Part shown: piece after piece, positions 53,801-60,725 of the stretch
How the letters are laid out: every line of letters begins with the position of its first letter
How positions within the stretch are numbered: position 1 is the first letter of the stretch
NCBI GenBank assembly: GCA_029891345.1
Contig: CM057002.1
Location: 59,758,777-59,822,776 of the forward strand
Source: Dryococelus australis
Lineage: Eukaryota; Arthropoda; Insecta; Phasmatodea; Phasmatidae
Length of the DNA stretch: 64,000 bases
Reading direction: 5' to 3'
Position numbers and translations under genes: made by a program
Notes under the pieces: model-generated
The model's database searches: none
Told to the model about the DNA's origin: nothing
What the model saw: only the letters and a program-made list of their open reading frames with translations

Positions 53801-55492
53801 GCTGTAGTCTGACTGCACCACATTTCTCCTCCAATCACCAATGACAAGACGAGAGCCAATCAGGACACTTTTCATTAATTTTATGCAAATTGAAAATTTT
53901 GAATATTTCTACCCTCTTAAGGACAAATGAATATTACCAATAAAACAGCAATGACCTCAAAGTAATTTCTACATCAACAAACTAGTGACATAACCAAAGT
54001 TACACTGCACTTCGCTTAAATCATATATTAAATCTTAATTTGAAAATTATCTTAAATAATTGTCACCACAACCAAAAAATCTGAAACCAAAAAGGTAATA
54101 ATAATATAATAATAACCTCTGAAAACCTGGAACGTTACATTATGTCTTGCAAAATAAACCTTGACAAGTCAAAAAGAGAAGTTTACTGCCCAAATTGAAA
54201 TGTGTATCTAATTAAAATCTTTACTTGTTTAATTGTTAATTCATAAGTTAAAATCACAGAAATATCAAATAATATTTGCAAAATTGTTTGATAATGTTCA
54301 AGTACTTAATAAGAAAATGTTGTAGACGTCTTATATTGTTTTATTTAATATATGAAGAGATCTTATTTTCATGATAGAGAGCATAACACTCATGGAACAC
54401 CCCCCCTTAATGGTTTATGTTGGTTGTATGTTATATTTGTTTATACTGTTTGTGATTTTTATATTATTAGTTTGTACTTTTCCATAAGCTTAAAATAAAG
54501 ATACATTAACCATTGATGCATGGTTGCAGGATGTAATTTTGATAACTTACAAAACTTAAGCCTGAGGTCAATGTGACATTAATGAGCAATACCTTGAGCC
54601 CAGTTACCCAAACATCCACAGTTTTTCAGAATCATCAAGCTGGCTGACTCACAATGGAGTGGGCTTTCAGAATGCCAAGAATACGTACAATTAAGAGCCT
54701 TGTTTATTCACTTACAGAGGATTGCAACTCAGCCTGTATTCTGCTGATGAACTTTCTCAGTGCCCCTCATGGACCCACTACCAGTACATAACCAAGGGAT
54801 TCCTTGTATGCACACCCTATCCAGCTCCACGAGCTGGAGCCTAAGTATGTTGACCATTAAGAGGTAACTATTCCTGTCTTCTTTTAAGACATGCAACATG
54901 CTTTGAACTATATAAAACCAAAAGCACATCAGGGTTGGCAGCAATGCCAGTGTGAGTGTGTGAGAGAATATATGAAACCTTTCTGTGAGTCATTAGGGGT
55001 GAAAACAAAACTTTTATTGCTTCAGGGCTTGTAAACTGCAATCTATGTTGAAGGGTTTGACATCCCCACAGTTATGTTTGAAGGCCAAAGACAATGAGAC
55101 CTTCTCTGGACCACTTCAGTATGTATTTGGTGTCGAAATAGAGTTATGCTAAGACTGGGTGCGACTGATCATTAATCTGACTTCCCCACCTTGAATATTG
55201 GAGGTTAAACGTGGGAGCATCAGATGGGGATGTTGTCCTGTACCTTTCTACTACAGAAGACTCTGTCCTCTGTCTCTTAACAGTGCGACTAATATTTTGT
55301 AATGCATTCTATGAAATTATATCCGCAGGTGCTGTGCTGGGTAATCTGTCAACAGGCCGCGTGACTATAATTGGCTCCAGCACCCAGTACCTCACCAAGG
55401 CTGTGACCATTGCCATTCGCTACTCTGCTGTGCGCAAGCAGTTTGGTCCTTCTGACGACAAGGAGCTGCCAGTTATCGAGTACCAGCTGCAG
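26697..55492 (+). CDS. ACOX3-like peroxisomal acyl-CoA oxidase, six 5' exons (partial gene)
   Basis: Acyl-CoA oxidases catalyse the first, FAD-dependent step of peroxisomal beta-oxidation, turning acyl-CoA into trans-2-enoyl-CoA and passing electrons to O2 to give H2O2. The ACOX3 type acts on branched chains in vertebrates. The six exons join in frame to 343 residues. Visible family marks are [20 protein letters not shown] (residues 11-30), KYDFLSQ (38 residues into exon 2), [12 protein letters not shown] (146-157, FAD domain), [12 protein letters not shown] (193-204), [11 protein letters not shown] (212-222), [10 protein letters not shown] (242-251), STGRV (296-300) and [11 protein letters not shown] (319-329). 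The match is closer to ACOX3 than to ACOX1, judged from remembered family patterns. Family length is near 700 residues, so about half the protein, including the catalytic Glu region and any C-terminal peroxisomal signal, is past the right edge. No stop or frameshift interrupts the exons. Confidence 0.93.
27251..27530 (+). repeat. tRNA-derived SINE copy 1
   Basis: The head has an A-box-like ATGGTATAGTGGTCATACT and a B box GGGTTTGATTCC about 50 bp apart. It is followed by a body shared with 37287-37540 (TGGATTTTCA, GATGCC.CTGGTCGG.GGG, TCTGACGCCACTCCAT, TAAGAGC.GCCCAAATCTC). The shared body outside the tRNA part makes a SINE rather than a tRNA gene. It sits in ACOX intron 1. Confidence 0.8.
27780..30310. 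other. GC-rich block in ACOX intron 1, internally repetitive
   Basis: Composition changes sharply relative to both flanks. Internal near-repeats include TTACACCCA..A..GGCTGG-like strings at 28301, 30119, 30181 and 30261. A second repeated string is GAGAAGCTATGGCAGATGCTTCA-like near 28850 and 29765, and a third is AGTCAAC...CCCCACCAGAC-like near 30008 and 30090. No protein family is recognised in any frame. It is a repeat of unknown class. Confidence 0.45.
31043..31149 (-). repeat. 3' LTR of the Ty3/gypsy element
   Basis: The 107-bp repeat runs TGTAGTG to CACTACA. On the minus strand it is preceded by the polypurine tract GAGAGAAAAAAGA (31150-31162). Confidence 0.93.
31347..32400 (-). pseudogene. 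Integrase and C-terminal pol relic of the Ty3/gypsy element
   Basis: Minus-strand frames show a zinc-binding remnant near 32330 (ERHIRIAKC), an integrase core start near 32170 (LEVDIMEQK and a DNFSRFLEV remnant), and the family's C-terminal [20 protein letters not shown] at about 31560. Many stops and frame changes separate these pieces. In the element this enzyme would insert the cDNA copy; here it is dead. Confidence 0.75.
32434..32990 (-). pseudogene. RNase H and pol linker relic of the Ty3/gypsy element
   Basis: Minus-strand pieces read ...[18 protein letters not shown] near 32890 and IITDRKPL near 32800, the RNase H signature of this family. They are followed by [14 protein letters not shown] near 32660, the D-A-L-S end. 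Frames shift between the pieces. A direct junction with the RT finger region at about 32990 shows that the RT palm is missing. Confidence 0.7.
32991..33445 (-). pseudogene. RT fingers relic of the Ty3/gypsy element
   Basis: A 150-codon minus-strand frame reads [15 protein letters not shown], then [19 protein letters not shown], then [20 protein letters not shown] ending [10 protein letters not shown]. These are the linker and finger motifs of Ty3/gypsy RT. The catalytic YxDD palm that should follow is absent, and sequence jumps to RNase H. Confidence 0.85.
33446..33683 (-). pseudogene. Protease relic of the Ty3/gypsy element
   Basis: A minus-strand reading gives [13 protein letters not shown] where a retropepsin DTGA/DSGA loop is expected, and [13 protein letters not shown] downstream, the ILG-like strand. 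The active-site triad has lost its Thr-Gly, so the enzyme would be inactive. Confidence 0.55.
33684..34539 (-). pseudogene. gag relic with zinc knuckle, Ty3/gypsy element
   Basis: The ATG at 34539 starts [20 protein letters not shown], a stop, then [12 protein letters not shown], the capsid-like start of this gag type. Farther on, 33750-33810 encodes [14 protein letters not shown], a CX2CX4HX4C nucleocapsid knuckle, preceded by a second Cys/His cluster (CHKCSM). The frame changes at least once between the start and the knuckle. Confidence 0.75.
34711..34817 (-). repeat. 5' LTR of the Ty3/gypsy element
   Basis: The 107-bp repeat runs TGTAGTG to CACTACA and is a direct copy of 31043-31149. On the minus strand the adjoining internal sequence is TGGAGTCAGGTG, a plausible tRNA primer-binding site. 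Confidence 0.93.
34818..37286. other. ACOX intron 1, no further gene seen
   Basis: Short frames only. There is no recognised coding family, RNA gene or complete TIR pair. Confidence 0.4.
37287..37540 (+). repeat. tRNA-derived SINE copy 2
   Basis: The A box TGGTGTAGTGGTTAGATTA and the B-box-like GCTTTGATTC are present. The body is shared with 27251-27530 over more than 200 bp. It lies in ACOX intron 1, in the same orientation as the gene. Confidence 0.8.
39065..39350 (+). repeat. (CT/CTAT)-rich low-complexity tract
   Basis: The tract holds about 260 bp of TCTCTC and TCTATC variants with TATATC islands, ending in a run of 16 C (39332-39347). Three overlapping plus-strand open frames of 85-140 codons here are products of the repeat, not genes. 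It lies in ACOX intron 1, about 490 bp before exon 2. Confidence 0.9.
39838..39996 (+). CDS. ACOX3-like exon 2
   Basis: The exon encodes 53 residues (41-93), from [13 protein letters not shown] to GLDERAK, within the helical N-terminal acyl-CoA oxidase domain. The acceptor is TTGTATATTTTAG and the donor AAG|GTTTGT, a weaker donor than the others. It is in phase 0 at both ends. The 13-kb intron before it contains a tRNA-like SINE, a GC-rich repeat block and a complete LTR retrotransposon relic. Confidence 0.9.
41856..42002 (+). CDS. ACOX3-like exon 3
   Basis: The exon encodes 49 residues (94-142), from [18 protein letters not shown] to [17 protein letters not shown] and LGTERH are typical of the family's N-terminal helical domain. 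The acceptor ATTTATTTCAG is followed by GCAGCAG, which offers alternative AGs, but only the first AG keeps the frame used here. The donor is AAG|GTGAGT. Confidence 0.92.
42003..43293. other. ACOX intron 3, nothing else seen
   Basis: AT-rich intron sequence with no repeat termini or coding relics recognised. Confidence 0.5.
43294..43441 (+). CDS. ACOX3-like exon 4
   Basis: The exon encodes residues 143-191 plus one base of codon 192. It carries [15 protein letters not shown], part of the FAD-binding middle domain, and ends CWVGCLG across the junction. The acceptor is TCATTTATAG. A second AG seven bases later (ATTGCAG) would break frame and remove conserved residues, so the first is preferred. 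The donor is G|GTAAGA, phase 1. Confidence 0.92.
43442..46369. other. ACOX intron 4, possible unclassified repeats
   Basis: A GC-richer stretch at about 44030-45050 contains a 122-codon minus-strand hydrophobic frame that is most likely a chance frame. A TA run occurs at 45577-45590. No known family was recognised. Confidence 0.35.
46370..46660 (+). CDS. ACOX3-like exon 5
   Basis: The exon completes Gly192, encodes residues 193-288 and supplies one base of codon 289. It covers the rest of the beta-rich middle domain: [34 protein letters not shown] and [14 protein letters not shown], ending DPRKRF. The acceptor is TTGTTTCAG and the donor is G|GTAAGT. It is the longest and best-conserved exon in the window. 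Confidence 0.95.
46741..46930 (+). repeat. tRNA-derived SINE copy 3, divergent
   Basis: TAGTGTAGTGACTACCCACTGG and CTGGTTTGATTGC stand in A-box and B-box positions. The body has CACTCCGAGTGAATATTGGGA and GGCTGATTCCTTCCCTG-like strings. The head resembles the SINEs at 27251 and 37287, but the body differs, so this may be another subfamily. It lies in ACOX intron 5. Confidence 0.6.
47150..48130 (+). other. GC-richer segment with TATA box, possible LTR-type promoter
   Basis: A canonical TATAAAAGG at 47369-47377 is followed by a C/T-rich transcribed-like stretch and AATAAA at 47928. A 107-codon open frame (47635-47958) has no recognised domain. The layout resembles the U3-R-U5 of a long LTR or a short non-autonomous retroelement. 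Terminal repeats were not identified. Confidence 0.3.
48745..49492 (-). pseudogene. Unidentified coding remnant, one frame with two stops
   Basis: On the minus strand one frame stays coding-like for about 180 codons from 49491 to about 48920. It begins [19 protein letters not shown] at 49479, passes a TAG after KDDRFWTV, continues [40 protein letters not shown] and [18 protein letters not shown]. It meets a TAA at 49087 and resumes [20 protein letters not shown] and [16 protein letters not shown] pyrimidine-rich acceptor (TTTTGCAG) ends at 49493, just before it. I cannot assign a family. The regular amino-acid use argues for a former protein, of host or TE origin. It lies in ACOX intron 5, antisense. 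Confidence 0.5.
49670..50190. other. GC-richer segment, unclassified
   Basis: The segment has two CTTCCGGGC-type repeats (49768 and 49792) and an AATAAAATC signal near 50094. It may be part of an LTR or SINE-like repeat. No termini were identified. Confidence 0.25.
51080..52920 (+). other. Segment with TATA box, polyadenylation signal and one open frame
   Basis: GTATAAATAG at 51284, AATAAA at 51867 and a 132-codon open frame at 52256 lie in this order on the plus strand. A GGGCTCGAACC string at 51428 is a B-box complement, suggesting a tRNA-like piece on the minus strand. A retroelement origin is likely but not shown. Confidence 0.3.
52256..52654 (+). CDS. Unrecognised 132-codon open frame with a duplicated motif
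   Basis: It starts [18 protein letters not shown], has a Ser/Pro/Thr-rich middle, and ends with two similar strands: [13 protein letters not shown] and [13 protein letters not shown], about 28 residues apart. It resembles no family that I can name. No splice sites are evident. It lies downstream of a TATA-box and AATAAA-bearing segment and inside ACOX intron 5, so a TE-encoded small protein is possible. Confidence 0.25.
   Translation: MCKQHGGTGSHQRRCERHATLKQALINQLINNSNPSTPISSEPESDSDETPSQPTPTQASNSITDAPDLSSRSNIVRLESGRILRVRHLRTEVHPNFCTITLASGKTIRVRISAKVVPRMHPEQSLVNFIPA
52921..55328. other. Remainder of ACOX intron 5
   Basis: AT-rich sequence with no recognised coding or repeat structure. Confidence 0.45.
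55329..55492 (+). CDS. ACOX3-like exon 6
   Basis: The exon completes Gly289 and encodes residues 290-343, from [11 protein letters not shown] to VIEYQLQ. It includes [12 protein letters not shown], a hallmark of the start of the C-terminal helical domain. The acceptor is TATCCGCAG and the donor CAG|GTAGGC, phase 0. The next exon (family pattern QWRLLP-like) was not found up to 64000, so it probably lies beyond the window. Confidence 0.93.
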
Positions 55493-56368
55493 GTAGGCAC
55501 ATTTGGTCGGCTTTTGTTGCAGTAGTCAAGTTTATTTATTACTTGTAATGAGTTATTTTATTTTGTTTATTCAAGTACATCAAAACTAACTGCTATCACA
55601 CAGCTGAAGATTATTAGGGATGAACTGTTGTAAATATTGTGTAATTGAAAGTACGTACTTCAACAAAAACATTTTTCCTTGTATTTTGTAGAATTTATTC
55701 TGAATTAAAATTAATGGCCTTACTTACTTGTACTTATTAAGAACTATACTGCTGTTGTAGTTTATTATAATGTTGTTAGTAAATAGTTATTAATATTCCC
55801 ATCATGCTTCCCAGCAAAATTGCTGCTTTGATTTCCCATACATATACCATATGTAACAAAGTTCAGTGTTCAAACTTTAAGGGATAATTGAAGAGACTAT
55901 AAAAAACATTTTTTGTTAAATATCCATCAATATTATATACTCTATTAAACACACGACATCAAAGTGCTGACGCCGTCGGGTGAGACACGAGACGAACGAT
56001 GACACAAATGCTTACTGATAATTTGGGCGCCAGCGGTGCTTCCCAATATAACCAAACAATTAAAAATTAGTACAAACACTTAAAAACATTTAAAGACATA
56101 TTAAGCACTGCAAAGACAATATAACACATTTTACACTGAAAATAACATTTATATGAAAGATCAAAATTATCGGCCTCTTTGCGCATGTGCGGGACACGTG
56201 TCACGTGCGTGGTGAGTGCCATCATGGGCTCTAGCGCCGCTGGCTGTTAGCCGGCATCAAACGACCCCTCCCTCGAATGCCAAGACAGTGCGAACAATGC
56301 AACATTGCTCTGGCGGGCTCTGCCCGGCTGATTGCCGATTGAGGGCAAAGAAAACATGGCGTCGGAGG
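55493..56368. other. Start of ACOX intron 6
   Basis: No exon was recognised. A minus-strand TGGCGCCCAAATTATCAG at 56027-56044 resembles a primer-binding site but is not next to a convincing LTR end. The 3' LTR of the gypsy element that follows is expected near 55900-56300 but was not delimited. Confidence 0.35.
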
Positions 56369-57205
56369 TCATCTGTTTCTTCGGCGTTTACAGGAGGTGG
56401 GGGTGTTGATAGGGACATCAATGTGGGTACGTGGTGGTGACTCGACTCGCCTCTTGCGAGTGCTGTGTTGTGACTTGTTGACACTTGACGTCACACTCAC
56501 TGACCTACTAGTTTCCCCAAACCCTTTCAAAATCTCTTGCTTTACTAGGCTCTCCCCTGCGGATACTGGAAAGCCTCTAAAAGGCATCTCGCCTTCACAA
56601 GTGGTATCAAGATTTACATTTACACTTTGGTTACAACCAAATTCAGCTGTGCCCTGGGGAAATCCCTTAAAACTCAACTCACTGGCACTGGTTGTGTTGA
56701 CATTTACGTGTGCACCGATGTTACCACTTTTTTCGTGTACACTTGGAAAGCCCTTAAACTCACTCTGGTTTGTTATGTTTTTACATGTATTAACAGAAAA
56801 AACCCAGAAACGGTGTTGTGGTTCAACTTGTTTCCACCTCCCCACTACTACGTGTTGAGTGTTCAGTCAGTGCAAAATCTTTAAATGGCAGTTCACTACA
56901 TTGGCTGGGTGTTCCCGTGTTAGTGTTGTTGTTCTCTTCAGTGTCCGTGTTGACATTTCCCTGTGTACTCCCGGTGAAATTCTCCGAACTCGCTGCGGTA
57001 CTGGGCGTAACATCGTCTTCTTGCCTCTCTTCCTTACAGGTGGTTGGGCTATCCGCAGGTCGTCAAGGTGCTATTTCGTCACACGTCTGGGTCCCAACTT
57101 CGCTAGATACGTGGAATTTTCTATCTTTTCCACCACATATTACAATAACTTAGCTGGTTCGCCCTGGCTTCTTCATGTATTTGCGCCTGGTGTTCGGCGA
57201 TTTGT
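56369..57205 (-). pseudogene. pol C-terminal tail with F(K/R)(G/D)F repeats
   Basis: A region of about 30-residue units follows the integrase core, each containing FKGFP, FKGFP, FRGFP or FKDFA in a Ser/Thr/Asn-rich context. Three lie in the frame 56369-56845 and a fourth (SELPFKDFALTEHS) near 56890 in a neighbouring frame. Just after the core a KLGPRRVTK-like segment stands where gypsy integrases have a GPY/F-type module. Short-motif repeats in an integrase tail are unusual; their role is unknown. Confidence 0.55.
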
Positions 57206-57949
57206 TCAGGTCATCTGGGCGGGTTTTCGCGGGGTGCTCCCGGGGGCATGGAGTTCGTAACCTTGTACCATCTTGGCAGGTGTTTTACCGTTTGCCGCAT
57301 TCACTCTATTCTGTAAGCAAAACGTTACACCCGGGATCAATTTGGCCCACCTAGTATGATCCTCGCCTAACCGGACATGTAATTGGATTTTTATGTCGTG
57401 GTTTCGTCTCTCGGTTGGGTTAGCCCTGGGATGGTAGGCTGGGATAGTACGGTGTTCTGTTCCCCACCTGGTACAGAACTCCCTCCATGTTCGCCCTACT
57501 AACTGTGTTCCATTGTCAGTCAACAAATACTCTGGGTGTCCCCACCTCGGGAAAAACTCGTTCTGCATTACTTGTGCCACTGTGTGCGCACAAACATTAC
57601 TGACTGGAAATGCTTCGATCCAACAGGTAAACAAATCCATGGCAACAACAAGAAATCTTTTCCCAGTTTTTGTACGCAGGTACGGGTCCATGATGTCGAT
57701 AGCTACAGTTTTGAATGGCTCTGTTGGCAGCTTTGGCTGTTATGGAGCATCGCCGTCTGCTCTCCACGGCTTACGGGTGTTACACGTGACACAGCTCTGT
57801 ACATATTTCCTGACATCTCCCTGAATCCCTGGCCAGTGAAAACATTTCTGCACGTTCCTTCGTGTCTGCTCGGATCTCGGGTGTCCATGTTCCAAACTGT
57901 CGTGTGCGTATTTTAACACAAGTTCCCGTTTCTCTCTCGGTACATTCAT
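57206..57949 (-). pseudogene. Integrase of the second Ty3/gypsy element, one internal stop
   Basis: The zinc-binding domain is visible at 57949-57790: HDSLEHGH and, after the FHWPGIQGDV helix, CVTCNTRK (HHCC type). A TAA at 57740 follows. The core then shows VAIDIMDP (first Asp), LLTDNGTQLVG (second Asp) and HPRANPTERRN (Glu), so the DDE triad is preserved. The frame is the same as upstream RT and RNase H. The TGA at 57206 is followed by more in-frame, tail-like sequence. Confidence 0.85.
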
Positions 57950-57955
57950 CTGCCA

Positions 57956-58942
57956 TCACGCATAATTACCAGGAGGTTTGGTTTGTATTTCCCTGACCAC
58001 TACCATCAAGTGTTCTGTGTAGCGTGTGGCACAGTTTTGTCGGCGTTGCACGGCATCTGGGGAATTTTCTTGTGCACTGTGTATCTCTTTTAACACGTCC
58101 CGTGCATTCAAGGAGACAAGTTCACCAGGTGGTGTGGCAACAATATTTTGTACAACGAGGGTTTGTGTTTCTGCAGTTGGTATTGCACTGCAAGGTGATA
58201 GCGCCTCTTCCCACTCCGCATCGTCAGTTACCGTTTGATTCGGGCAAGGATTCCTGGACAAGGGTTCTGCCGGCTCATTGGTTTTTCCCGCCACGTGTTC
58301 TACCTTGAAATCGTACTCCTGCAGTAACAGCGCCAAGCAGGCAAGTTTACTTTTCCCGTTATGCATTTCCTCTAACCATACAAGGCATCGGTTGTGAGTT
58401 TTGAGTGCGAACTGCCTTCCTAGCAAGTACGGCCGGTACTTCCGCAACGCATGTACAATGGCCAAACATTCTTGTTCGGTAACGTGATATTTATGTTCTG
58501 CCTCTCCGAACTTTGTACTGTGGTAACTGATGATATGTTTTTCCCCGTGTGTTCCTTCCTGATACAACACAGCCCCAATGCCTTCTTGACTGGCATCTGT
58601 TTGTACGACAATGGATAATTCTAGGTTGAATCTAGACAGCGGATTACAGTTCTGAAATGCAATTTTAATGCCTTGAAATGTTTGATCTGCTTGAGGTGTC
58701 CAGACAAATTTACGTTTCTCACACAACAAAGCAGTTAATGGTGCAGTGATTACGGAAAAGTTTGGGACAAATTCCCTTAACCAATTAATTAAGCCAAAAA
58801 ACTTCCTGATTTGTTTACGTGATCTGTGTGTGTGTTTGTTTTGAATGTCATGTATGTGTTGTTGTTCCGGTTCGTGTCCGTTTGCTGTTACATAATGCCC
58901 TAGAAACTCCATTCTACTCATACCCAACTTACAGTTTTCCAC
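57956..58942 (-). pseudogene. RT thumb and RNase H of the second Ty3/gypsy element
   Basis: The 328-codon open stretch begins just after the RT palm: MSRMEFLGHYV and INWLREFVPNFS (connection). RNase H follows with VVQTDASQEGIGAVLYQE (first Asp) and VTEQECLAIVHALRKYRPYL (Glu). The third acidic position reads FALKTHNRCLVWL, where TDH is usual, and the last reads AEPLSRNP, where ADALSR is usual. Catalytic residues are thus partly lost although the frame is open. It ends at a TGA at 57956. Confidence 0.9.
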
Positions 58943-59686
58943 TTTGCATGTAAGTTTATTACGTTTGAGTCATTCAAACACAAGGCTCAAATGGTGCAAA
59001 TGCTCTTCCCAGCTGTTAGACCAAACAAGTACATCATCCAAACACGCCATCACAAAGTCTCCAATAAATCCATCCAATACATTAACCATTAAGTTCTGAA
59101 AAGTTGCAGGGGCACACTTTAAACCAAATGCCATGGCTACGAACTGAAATCTACGTCCATCTGGGGTAGTAAAGGCTGTTTTCTTTCTGTCCTATGGGCG
59201 GATAGGCAGTTGCCAATATCCAGACTTTAAATCAAGTGATGTGAATACTGAAGCTGGTCCTAATGTTGACAAAGTGTCTTTCATGTTTATGACTGGTGGC
59301 GGCATGTTTACTGTAATCTTATTCAGGGGTCGGAAGTCGACACAGAATCTCAATTCGCCATTTTTCTTTGGAGCAATGGTAATACCTGAATTATGGAAAC
59401 TTTGTTTAGGTTCAATAACATTATCATTGAGCATCTCACATACCTGCTTGTTGATGGCATGGCGAAAGAAGATACCTAGGTCTCGTGGCTAGGAGTACAC
59501 CGGGTCCTCGTGTGTTGTTATGATCATGTGCTCCATGACATCGGTGCGCTGTAGCTTCCCCTCAGTTTGGAACACACTGGCATACTGGTCCAGCAGATGT
59601 TGTAGACGTTGCTGATCTGTGGTGGGCACCTCGTGCTCTAAGTCAGCAAGCAGCACAGCAGTTGTTGTTGGTGGTGTTGCTCCCAC
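58943..59686 (-). pseudogene. Reverse transcriptase fingers and palm, three stops
   Basis: The single frame includes LLDQYASVFQTEGKLQRTD (linker), a TAG at 59489, IAPKKNGELRFCVDFRPLNK and FTSLDLKSGYWQLPI (motifs 1-3), a TAG at 59192, and MACLDDVLVWSNSWEEHLHH with the catalytic LDD at 59041-59033, then a TGA at 58970. No frameshift is needed. The LDD variant of YxDD is within the known Ty3/gypsy range. Confidence 0.88.
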
Positions 59687-59899
59687 GACGTAAACAGTCC
59701 ATCAGCTACGTGTTCCTATGTGCAGACGATTCAGGTGTGGTTCTATCACAGCGTGGTTGTCAGCAAGCCATGGCAGTCCCAAAATCACTTCTTCGCGCAA
59801 GTCCGGCACAATGTAGACATCGCACTTAGTACACAGCTCTCCAGTTCCTACCGTTATGTTCATAACACTTTTTGCTTCTCCTTGGTGGTGGGTGGTAGC

Positions 59900-60060
59900 G
59901 AATTACAGATGTCTCGGTGGCACCCTAGTCGTTACTGCTTGTACTAAACCCTCACGCACAAAGTTGTGACTAGCGGCAGTGTCAATAACAGCTGTGACAT
60001 TTTTCCCTTCAAGTTCAACACATACTCGCAGTGCTTTGACGGTTCTGTCAGTTACCTGGA
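59900..60060 (-). pseudogene. Aspartic protease relic of the second Ty3/gypsy element
   Basis: VTAVIDTAASHNFVREGLV on the minus strand (codons from 59998) contains the retropepsin D-T-A-A-S-H-N-F active-site loop, as in many arthropod gypsy elements. It lies in the same frame as the downstream RT. The flap and C-terminal half are less clear, and a stop follows about 25 codons on. Confidence 0.7.
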
Positions 60061-60141
60061 ACACTTTTGCACCTTCATTAGGCGGATTAACATGACTTGG
60101 TGGCGAGATTGGTGCAGGTGCGGTTTCGCCAACCTCCCGAC

Positions 60142-60725
60142 TTAGTTTTCCGACCTGTTGCCATGGTAACTATTTCCCCTGTTGTGGTGGTGGAAGTTTC
60201 TTTGGCCGCTGTTCTGCCTCACGGATGTAAACATTGGCGACAGTCGCGTAACATCTGGCAGTATTGTAGGTGTTGACGTGTGAAAGTTCAATCTCGGGGA
60301 TTGGTATACCTGTCCCGCTCGCATGTCGTGCTCATACAAACACGCTTCGCGCGTAAACTGTTAGACACTTACCCTTGTTGCCCTTCTCAGATACGGCCTA
60401 ATGTCTGGTGTTGACAACGCCACAATGATTTCTAAAACGCTGCGTGTCGGCTGACCTGGGTTCAAACGCTTGAACACGCCTAGCTTACCTTGTATAAACT
60501 CCTTAATACCCTCACGTTCACAGTGCTGTTCATGGTACAGTCACGCTTGTGTCTGTATACCATCTCTGTCTGTGTCGAATTGACCTAGCACTCTCTCACA
60601 GAACTCCTCCCAGGTGACTCGATAGTTCCTGACCAAGTTCCACCATGTGGCAGCGGTTCCCCTTAACTTGTTGGCAGTTACCTCAGTCCAGTCATCCCCA
60701 TGCACGCAATGCGTATGTAATTTTT
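60142..60725 (-). pseudogene. gag relic of the second Ty3/gypsy element, interrupted
   Basis: Minus-strand pieces read KLHTHCVHGDDWTEV, then LRGTAATWWNLVRNYRVTWE (the capsid-like core) and, after a gap, a Ser/Asn/His-rich tail (MYEHDMRAGQVYQ... QRNFHHHNRGNSYHGN). No CCHC knuckle was seen. The N-terminal part is cut off by the hAT insertion at 60726. The gag frame differs from the pol frame. Confidence 0.7.

Larger units (their letters stand above)
56369..60725 (-). mobile_element. Second Ty3/gypsy element, minus strand, gag-pol relic
   Basis: Reading on the minus strand gives gag (60725 down to about 60140), protease, RT, RNase H, integrase and a repeat-bearing C-terminal tail, the Ty3/gypsy order. 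From the protease to the end of integrase (about 60000 to 57206) all pieces sit in one frame, interrupted only by stops. Gag sits in another frame, in the sense expected for a -1 shift between gag and pol. Five stop codons (59489, 59192, 58970, 57956, 57740) break pol. The 5' end is interrupted by a hAT insertion at 60726 and appears cut off by a later LTR insertion. Confidence 0.9.

Noticed and set aside
56027-56044. Primer-binding site TGGCGCCCAAATTATCAG on the minus strand
   Set aside because: No LTR ending in CA adjoins it and it lies where the 3' end of the gypsy element is expected, so it may be coincidence.
56369-56858. 153-codon plus-strand frame opposite the gypsy pol tail
   Set aside because: It is the shadow of the repeat-bearing minus-strand tail. 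The minus frame carries the regular FKGFP spacing and the plus frame has none.
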